Source: Nymphalis io (Eukaryota; Arthropoda; Insecta; Lepidoptera; Nymphalidae). From it: 64,000 nt of DNA. Made by a program: the position numbers and the translations under genes. Of the stretch, positions 56,300-64,000 are shown piece after piece. The notes under the pieces are model-generated. The model searched no databases and was not told where the DNA came from. It was given only the letters and a program-made list of their open reading frames with translations. Within the stretch, counting starts at the first letter, position 1, and each line of letters opens with the position of its first letter. The DNA lies in contig NC_065905.1 in NCBI RefSeq assembly GCF_905147045.1, positions 3,100,001-3,164,000 on the forward strand, in the 5' to 3' direction.

Positions 56300-58370
56300 A
56301 TGTTAGGCCAAAATAAAGCAAGGATTTTTTCTGGAGTTCTACGTTCAATTAGCACGACGCCTAGTATTGCAGCCAGTCATTATGATGTATTGGGAGTTAC
56401 ACCGAGTTCTACTCAAAGCGATATTAAGTCTGCATATTATAAATTATCGAAACTTTACCATCCAGATACGTCCAAGGTCAAATATCTAATATTATTACAA
56501 AATATTACAGAATATATAAATAGACAGTAGGTTCTATAGTAGCAGTAGTAGTAACAGTAACAGCCTGTTAATGTCCCACTGCTGGGCTAAGGCCTCGTCT
56601 CCCTTTTGAGAAGGTTTTGGGGCTTATTCCACCATGCTGCTCCAAAGCGAGTTGGTAGAATACACATGTGGCAGAATTTCAATGAAATTAGGCACATGCA
56701 GGTTTCCTCACAATATTTTCCTTCACCGTCAAGCATGAGAAAAATTATAAACACAAATTAAGCACATGAAAATTCAGTAGTGCTTGCCTGGGATTGAACC
56801 CACGATCATCAGTTCAGATTCATGTGTTCTCACCACGAGGCCATCTTGGTGTTCTATAGTAACTAAATTTTGTCAATTAAAAATTCATATATATTTTATA
56901 TAAGTTGTCATGGATCATTTGAAGCACCATATATCTAAAAATAATCCAAACTATTATTATCTATTTTTTATTTACTGTTGAAGATTTTTGGTAATTTCTG
57001 TAAACTAGACTTTCTTGATTTCAGATTTAAATTAGTTGAAAAATAAACATGAAAACATAAAAACATCTCTTATGACTTTTAAATGATTGATTTCAATAAT
57101 AATACCTGTGTTTTAGGATGAAGAATCGGCTAAAAAATTTAGAGCAATCACTGAAGCATATAAAGTATTAGGAAATATAAAACTTAAAAAAATGTATGAT
57201 AAAGGTAACAAAAGAAAATTTACAATATTCTACTTTATTTACTATACTAATGTAAAATTTTGGGTTCAAATTCTTTTCAGGTCTTCTTGTTGGTACAGAG
57301 AATACTTCTAGAATGGACTTCAAACCAGAGCCTGAACCTACAGATCCAACACTAAAGTTCTATAAGTCTCGTCAAGTACGTAATGTTATACCAAATACGG
57401 ATGGAAGAACACCAATTTATGACTTCGACACTTGGTATGTATATTTCTATTAAAAAATTTCACAGTTACAACAATGACACTATAAATTAAAAAACATACA
57501 TTATATAACAAGATAATTCGAACAATATCTGTATTTATGCCATTACTTACATCCCTAATTTTTAAGAATGTATGGGGCAGAGATGTGATTATTAGAGAGA
57601 GAGGTGCGATGCAACTAGAATAGATAGAAACAAGTATATTAAAGGAAATCTACAAGTAGCTCCAATGAAGAAAAAAATAAAAGAGTTATAGATTAACATT
57701 ATATGGGCATGTGATGAGTATGAATGTTAATGGATGTAGGCCGATGAAAGTGCAGATGGATTGTGTAAAAAAAGGATATGTGTATAAATGTAAGTACTGA
57801 GATGACGAGTGACAGAAAGGAATGGAAGAAGAGTACATGTCATGCCGACCCCACATAGTGGGATAAGGACAGGAAGAAGACCTATATACCTATTTGTCCT
57901 TTAATTTTAAGTTAAATTTATGCTAGAAGTACCAGTAGCCAAATTAAATTTATCAAACCTGCATTTTTCCCGTGTGTTAAAGGTTTGTGCGCCATACAAT
58001 ATTAAAGTAAAATATAATTATACCAATTTCATTTATATTTAGTGTCAGAAATGTTCCACAATTCTAAAACTAAAATGTTTTATTTTAAGGATGGAAATAC
58101 TAGTAATTTATATAATATTCTAATTGCAGGTCTAGAAATCACTATGGAGATTTATTAAAAAAAAAACAGTACGAACAAAATTTCATTAAAACTCAACAAC
58201 AAAAACAAGTGAATATTGAAAATGATATAAGTCAGGAAAAGATAATGTATGTGATGGTTTCAATTCTAGTACTTTTTATTGGTTTAATAACATATGGTCG
58301 AAGTGATTACGACACAGATAATACTGAAAAACAAAAGAAAGCAGAACAAGAATCAAGCAGCAATGTATAG
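56300..58370 (+). CDS. DNAJC30-like mitochondrial J-domain protein
   Basis: A J protein expected in mitochondria, where the mammalian relative DNAJC30 works with complex I and ATP synthase. Four exons: 56300-56476, 57117-57204, 57281-57434, 58130-58370 (stop 58368-58370), 660 bases, 219 residues. A short basic N-terminus (residues 1-25) fits a mitochondrial targeting sequence. The J domain spans about 27-90, starting ASHYDVLGVTPSS, with the Hsp70-activating HPD at 54-56 and AYKVLGNIKLKKMYDKG at its end. The region YDFDTWSRNHYGDLLKKKQ matches the FNFDAFYQAHYGEQL-type motif of DNAJC30. One membrane helix (MYVMVSILVLFIGLITYG) is at about 179-196, as in that family. Poly-A signal AATAAA at 58545-58550. 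The first intron carries a young SINE-A. Confidence 0.9.
56542..56850 (-). mobile_element. SINE-A, full-length, with clear 11-base target-site duplication
   Basis: Head near 56850 (aagatggcctcgtggtgag, box B GGGTTCAATCCC). The tail near 56560 (cagcagtgggacattaacag) is followed by short GTT/ACT repeats. The duplication gttctatagta is at 56531-56541 and 56851-56861. It lies about 65 bases after the first-exon donor of the DNAJC30-like gene. Confidence 0.92.
57560..57900 (+). repeat. Degraded 3' end of a LINE (RTE-like)
   Basis: Interrupted frames give phrases such as MTSDRKEWKKSTCHADPT, HYMGM and WDKDRKK, which recall the C-terminus of RTE-type reverse transcriptases in insects. Many stops are present. 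It lies in the last intron of the DNAJC30-like gene. The family assignment is tentative. Confidence 0.45.
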
Positions 58371-60024
58371 TTGGATAAAGCTTGTAATAGTTAGTTAGAT
58401 TACAAAAGAAATATATTTTATTGTTTCACATAATGCGTTGTTATCATTAATTATTAGTATATAAACATGTGAAACACATATTAAAATGTATATATTGTAC
58501 ATACCTCATTACTGGATAATTGTAGATAAATTATTTTTTGTTTTAATAAATTATTAGAATATAAAATATTTTTTTATTTTCTATTATTATAAAACTATTT
58601 TCAACTGTCGGAAAAACGAATGATAGTGTAACAATGAAACACCAGTTTTCTTGATAAATTTATATGTACTTATATATTTAGATCAGAAAATAAAATATGA
58701 ATATGCATTCATAGTATATACATAATATATATTTCAAACACATATTGTATGCATTAAGATGACATATTCTTTGAACTTACTTTTCTATATATTTTTCTTT
58801 TTTTGTTAATCAAACTACAACATTATAACCTACAATAAAACATAATCACATTTTATCTACAAGCACCAACATCAAGCGGATAGTTCAGAATGTATTCCTT
58901 AAAATCAATTGACAATTAAATATTTTTTAATTTGTGTAATCCCTATTACAATTTTTATTCCACCAACCTGCATTGGTGCAACGTGGTGGAATACGCTCCA
59001 AACTTTCTCCAAAAAAAGAGGACTTAGCCAAGCATTGGGAAATTTACACACTATTACAAAAAGCAATATGTATTCAAATTTTATTCAATACTAGAAAATT
59101 TATTTAATTTCAATTAATTAACATATCTATTTGAATATTATCATAGAGTTATCTAAGTAACCTATAATTTAACCTGGCTTGAGGGTAATTGTTGTATACA
59201 ATATACTAGTTGTGTCTGTGGTTTCAACCTCATCTAATTTGAATTATCGATTGCTGTTTCAAACACGTTAATTTACTATAGTTTAGTAGATTGGTTGACA
59301 TTAAAAGTAACTGTTTCGGCACTAGTTATGTAAAGTTGCATAATTTTACCCTTTTTAATGAATTAAATAACTTGTGCCAACTAATTATTTAAATCAGGCC
59401 GGAAGTTTCTGACCATAATGTAATGTACCATATAAATTATCCAGCTTTATAATATACTATATGAATATAATTATTTAAATTTGTTTTTTAATTTAAAAAG
59501 ATAATGAATTTTTAAAAATAGAAGTGCACATTAAAAATTCATTTCATTTTGTCATTCTAGAGGTGAATATATTATATTTATTAATCTTATGTACCTATAT
59601 GTTATTTATTACTACAGAATGCAGTGTATTTTACTATTAATAAACTAAAAGAAAGCAATATCATTTATATATTTTGTTATACTTTGTAAAAATGAGATTA
59701 AAAGAACTTAAAAATACATAAAGTTGGAACTTTGGAGTAATTTGATTCATAATCCAGTTTCTTACACTGGTCACTTCTGTATTCCACTTTTATTTATATT
59801 TAAATAGTCATTGATAACAACTATAGAAATTTTAAACATTTATGTAATATAATATTAACTATACTAAGACAAAATCAAATAACACAAATGTTATCCCTGT
59901 TATTTAGTTGTTAGGTTTAGCATTCATTATCGACCATCTGGCTACTTTCACTCAGCTTATGATGCTAATAGTTGACTATTTCTTTTATTTTATAACACTA
60001 GAATGTATTCGTAGACTAATCATT
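58371..60024. other. 3' region between convergent DNAJC30-like gene and VPS37
   Basis: 1.65 kb, AT-rich. A SINE-A tail fragment lies at 58955-59060 (ttccaccaacctgcattggt, gtggtggaatacgctccaaa, gacttagccaagcattggga). The rest holds no feature I can support. Confidence 0.5.
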
Positions 60025-61162
60025 TCAAAAGTGGTTGCCATACATACCTGGCATTGGCATATTTAATGGGCCTACAGGATATGGAACGTTTGACATTTGC
60101 TGTGGGTTACCATAACTTGGATATGGTAAAAATGGCTTAGATATTCCATTACCATAGGAACTTTGGCCACCAATCCTCAACAGTTCACTCATTTTTTCTG
60201 ATTTAAATTTCCTTAGGTGCATAATTTTTCGATTTAGTTCAAAATCTTCAAGGAACTTATCAACATCTATTTTTCCTGCAAGGAAATCTTGTGCTATGTT
60301 TTCTGATTGTTCTTCAGCTTCGGCTGAAGCTGTTTGCAATAGTGCTAATGTAGTGTCTGGTGATATTCCTGCTGACTTTGATTCTGAAAATTGTATAATT
60401 AACTACTTATAAGGAATTATAACTATTTTCGTCAACCGGGATTTGAGAAGTTTTGTAGACTAAGTGCCTCATCTCAAAACGAAGCCCAGCCAATGGGACC
60501 ATCTGTTTCTTTATTTACATTAGAGTAATATAAGAAATCTTAGTACAATTTTAATTATGTTGTATTTTTTTCTATTCTTTATATATAATATAACTATATA
60601 TAAATTCATTTAGTGTATCTTGGAAATTGCAAGGTAAGGTTTTGCTTTATAAGTTTATCTAAATTTATATTTTATGAAAAAAACCATATCGCACAAAAAA
60701 ATAGATAGGGTGATAATACTGACTGTATTCATTTAGTAGCTCCTGTATGCGACTGCATAGTTGCTCTCCTAGTTCAGATTTTTCTTGCACTTGAGCTTTC
60801 AATTGTTCTAAATCTGGTTCCTTGCTTAAGTTGAATTCTGCTAGTGATCTGTTACTAGCTATGATCATCTCCTTTTCTGTGTCCCAATCTTTAACCTATT
60901 TATATAAAATATAAATAAAAATATTTTTAGGAATAATATTTTGTATCGTAGAACTAGTTCATAATTTAATAAGTAATGAGTCACTCATATTCATACATAT
61001 TTCATATATTTAGAGATTTATAATTTGTAATTATGAGTATACCTGTTTTACGTCTTTTAGCACAGTATCGAATTTTGTATCATCATTTAACATTTCTTTC
61101 AACTCATCCGAGTTCAGATGAGCCAGTAGGCCGATAGTGGAAGGATAATCAGGTTGAATCAT
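60025..61162 (-). CDS. Vps37B: VPS37 subunit of ESCRT-I (VPS37B-like)
   Basis: Part of the ESCRT-I complex (with TSG101 and VPS28) that sorts ubiquitinated cargo into multivesicular endosomes. Three exons in order of translation: 61043-61162, 60724-60895, 60025-60383 (stop 60025-60027), 651 bases, 216 residues. The Mod(r) domain fills residues 10-155. It contains LLAHLNSDELKEMLNDD at the start, the coiled stretch LEQLKAQVQEKSELGEQL, and after the second join EYKSKSAGISPDTTLALLQ and IDVDKFLEDFELNRKIMHLR. The C-terminus (about 170-216) is Pro/Gly/Tyr-rich (KPFLPYPSYGNPQQM), as in VPS37B and C. The donor at 60723 (gtcagt) is the one that keeps phase and yields the conserved Y-K-S-K-S. It is convergent with the J-protein gene and divergent from PIG-L. 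Confidence 0.92.
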
Positions 61163-62147
61163 CTTCGCTTGTAAGATTTTACTGTATCAAACGTAGTTGA
61201 AACGATTAAATCAAACAAATATAACCAGAAAGGTACAACGTAGTTTAATATTGCTTGTATTCAATAATGTAATAGATTATTTCCGGAACAAAATACTATT
61301 GTTTTCGTTTTATTTACACTCTTTCGCACTGCGGATATATACGAAACTATTATTTCACATATATGCTATAACATTACACGTTACGTTGCGTTTTAACGTT
61401 AATGCGCAAACGGGAAAACTGCTAGACTATTAATACTAATTGCAAATTCTAACTGACTTTTAAGTTTAAGTTTTTTAAATACAATAGAGAAGAGTTGTAT
61501 TAATAAAATCTAAATACCAATTCAAACAAACAAACTTTAAAACAATTCACTAAATGATAATAATAGGTCATAATTCAATTGATGAAATAGTATTAATCAA
61601 CTGTAGAAAAAAACTAAGGACAATAAAAATTTAATTTTATTCATTTTTAATAATTGTTTAAGCTCTTATCATATGTAAAGCATTTATAACCAATTGTTAA
61701 CTTTTCAATTTATTTACACACTTGCGGGGCGGCATATTTCTTTCATTTATCAACCCTGAAAGTATATTTACTAATCATTAATTTACCTAATAAAAAGATA
61801 GCCTAGTTGTAGTTATATAGATATAGTTAATTAAAGAATCTACAATTTCCTTTATACTGGAAATTTAATTAAAATTTTTATTTTTATTAATTTTTTTTTG
61901 TTATGGTAAAAAATAACTTCATTTGACAAATTAAATACAGACGCCACAGAGTAAAACATAATATTAAAATTCACACTTGACACTTCACAACTGTCATCAA
62001 AACAAAATCATATGTGTACCAAATTATCTACAAGTCACAACATAATTAATAAAAACTTCATTTTAGAATATTTATAGGAATAAAACAGATGAATAAAAAG
62101 TATTTACCACATTATTTGATAAAAAATACTTCATGTTCTAGTCAGAA
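61163..62147. promoter_or_regulatory. Divergent upstream region of VPS37 and PIG-L
   Basis: 985 bases between start codons. Strongly AT-rich, without repeats or coding frames of note. Promoters for both genes should lie here. Confidence 0.45.
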
Positions 62148-63728
62148 ATGTTATTTAATGAGTCCACACAAAATTTAGAATACGTCTATAATATTTACTT
62201 GAACTTTGTAGCTGAAACTTTAATTTATGTAAGAAATTTTATATTGTACATTAGTTTATGGCTGATCGGCTACTTGTTAGTGTGTTGTGTTGTGTATCGT
62301 CGTTACGCCAGGAAATTGCCAACTCGGACTCGTGGAGCCCTCGGGGCCAAGAGAGTATTGTTAGTAATTGCTCACCCAGACGATGAGTGCATGTTTTTTG
62401 GTCCCACAATTTTTAGATTGTGCGAACAAGGTGCTGAAGTGTATTTACTTTGTTTATCCAATGGTAATTAAACCCTGTCCTTTTCAATTTTTTTTAAATA
62501 TATTAGTAAGTTAATGCAACTAATTGTATATGGTTACAGGTAATTATGAAGGAAAGGGCACTGAAAGGAAGAAAGAATTATGGGAAGCTTGTCATGTTCT
62601 TGGAGTACCAGACTGTAATATATGCCTTATCTCGGACACTAGGCTCCAAGACAGTCCTAAGGCTCAGTGGGAGGTCCCAGTCATAGCAAAGCTTATACAG
62701 CACCAGGTGGAAGCTTTAGACATTGATACTCTAGTCACATTTGATAGAGGAGGTGTCTCCTCTCATCCAAATCACTCTGCAGTATTTTATGCAGTTGCAT
62801 ATATGTTTGTTGAAAAAACTATGCCACAAAGTAAGTATTAAAAATAATATATATTTTACTACTAGTGGTAGTTATAGAATATTCAATTAATTATTATATT
62901 CACGTCCATAATAGTAATATAAAAAAAAAATTATAAACATAAATAATAAACAATCTAGACAAGTTTACGGGAGCAAGACAGACTTTTTTTAAAAAAGACA
63001 TAATATTTGAATTTTAAAATATTTAATTTTAATTGACACAACCGAACAGAGGTTTATGCTCTAGTCAAATGTTCTTTCCTTTTTTACAAATCGTTTCCCA
63101 AGACAAATGATCTTAAAGCATGGAATGACACAATGACTTACATTCCGCTGATTAAGCATTTACTTCTATTGTCTTCATGCTTTGAGCTAACATAACTATC
63201 TCTGAGGCATGTTCATTGCTTTATTTGCATTATTTTTATTTTTGGTAAAAAAAAACCAATTTTATTTACTTATTTATTTGTAACAATTTTCAATTATTAT
63301 CATAATATTAAAGGTTTCATCTGGGATTTCTGTTCAGACCTATATTATATATATGTATTTAAATATATAAGCCATGATGGCCCAGTGGTTAGAAGATGAC
63401 AATGAGGCAAGCACCATGGAGATTGATGTGCTTATAATTAATCTCATGCTCAGCATTGAAAGAAAACATTGCGAGGAAACCTGACCAATAATACACATAC
63501 ACTTAAAAACATAAAATTTCATACAAAATTAAAGTATTCTATAACTAGTGTTCTATCTTGGCCACTTATGAAATAATAAATTATGATTTCATTTTAGAAT
63601 CAAGGCTCTATTGGATTTGATTATTCTGTTTCAGAGTGCACAGTATACACCTTAGATTCTGTAAATATATTAAGAAAGTATTTGGGCTTCTTGGATTTGC
63701 CGCTTAGTTTCGTCCTGTCATCCAAAAG
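62148..63728 (+). CDS. PIG-L: N-acetylglucosaminyl-phosphatidylinositol de-N-acetylase, 3' end beyond window
   Basis: Removes the acetyl group from GlcNAc-PI at the endoplasmic reticulum, the second step of GPI-anchor synthesis. Exons in the window: 62148-62463, 62540-62830, 63635-63728, in continuous phase (233 codons plus two bases). The last visible exon ends at a donor (AAAAG|gtaatt) at 63729, so further exons lie to the right. An N-terminal membrane helix (residues about 25-50, FILYISLWLIGYLLVCCVVY) is followed by basic RRYARK, typical of this ER protein. The metal-binding motif AHPDDE is at 75-80, and the second motif SSHPNH at 179-184 within TFDRGGVSSHPNHSAV. The family is about 250-300 residues, so little is missing. 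The ATG at 62148 gives the expected N-terminal anchor. Confidence 0.93.
63370..63485 (+). repeat. Diverged SINE-A copy with internal deletion
   Basis: gccatgatggcccagtggtt is joined directly to gaggcaagcaccatggagat, so the box B region is deleted. It ends in aaaacattgcgaggaaacct without the tail. It lies in the second visible PIG-L intron. The remaining 63729-64000 is AT-rich intron with no feature. Confidence 0.65.
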
Positions 63729-64000
63729 GTAATTATTAATATATTTGTATTTTACTTTAAATCAAATTAAACTGTAATTAATTATAAAAAGAAATGTGTG
63801 TTCTTTATATTTGTTAACAGTAATTTTTAAGGCTCATATGATTTGTATTGGGGCAGCAATATAATTTTGTCTATGTCTTAATATTTAATAAAATCTAAAT
63901 TGTTATATTATATGTTTGTATAAAAAAATTTATGTCCTTTGGTTTATGTCTTATTTAATATTAACTGGACTGATTGTGGGAAGTTTTTTGGCATAGTACC

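Overview
The window is AT-rich nuclear DNA from an insect, almost certainly a butterfly or moth. The genes have short exons (about 50-260 bases) split by GT-AG introns. Several families of tRNA-headed SINEs and other dispersed repeats of lepidopteran type recur many times. The proteins read from the exons are insect-like versions of conserved animal genes. No species is named because nothing in the sequence fixes one.

Layout, left to right. 1-840: 3' end of a LINE retrotransposon. 1446-8911 (+): a 5'-nucleotidase/apyrase whose first exon(s) lie outside the window. 9292-30774 (-): a complete 24-exon nardilysin (M16 zinc protease), with introns packed with SINEs, a 3 x 206-bp tandem repeat and poly-G tracts. 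31542-39355 (+): the centriole protein Sas-4/CPAP, divergent from nardilysin, with a broken Jockey-type LINE and a SINE in its first coding intron. 39888-42166 (-): mitochondrial ribosomal protein L44. 42866-48390 (-): a reconstructed 11-exon, 1079-residue disordered protein that I do not recognise. 49422-50325 (+): a complete 128-residue protein that I do not recognise. 52724-55071 (-): non-muscle myosin II regulatory light chain (sqh). 56300-58370 (+): a DNAJC30-like mitochondrial J protein. 60025-61162 (-): VPS37 (ESCRT-I). 62148-63728 (+): PIG-L (GPI-anchor synthesis), running off the right edge.

The genes are unrelated housekeeping genes in mostly alternating orientation. Divergent pairs (nardilysin/Sas-4, unknown/unknown, sqh/DNAJC30, VPS37/PIG-L) share 0.8-1.2 kb upstream regions. 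Convergent pairs (5'-nucleotidase/nardilysin, Sas-4/MRPL44, DNAJC30/VPS37) are separated by 0.4-1.7 kb. Exon joins were set by hand from splice motifs, reading phase and family homology. Every multi-exon model closes in phase, which is the main evidence for the joins.

The items most worth a second look are the two unrecognised genes at 42.9-50.3 kb, a relic partial exon duplication inside nardilysin, and a nardilysin exon whose splice acceptor is missing beside a 14-base poly-G tract. I found no CRISPR array, prokaryotic operon, rRNA or convincing true tRNA gene.
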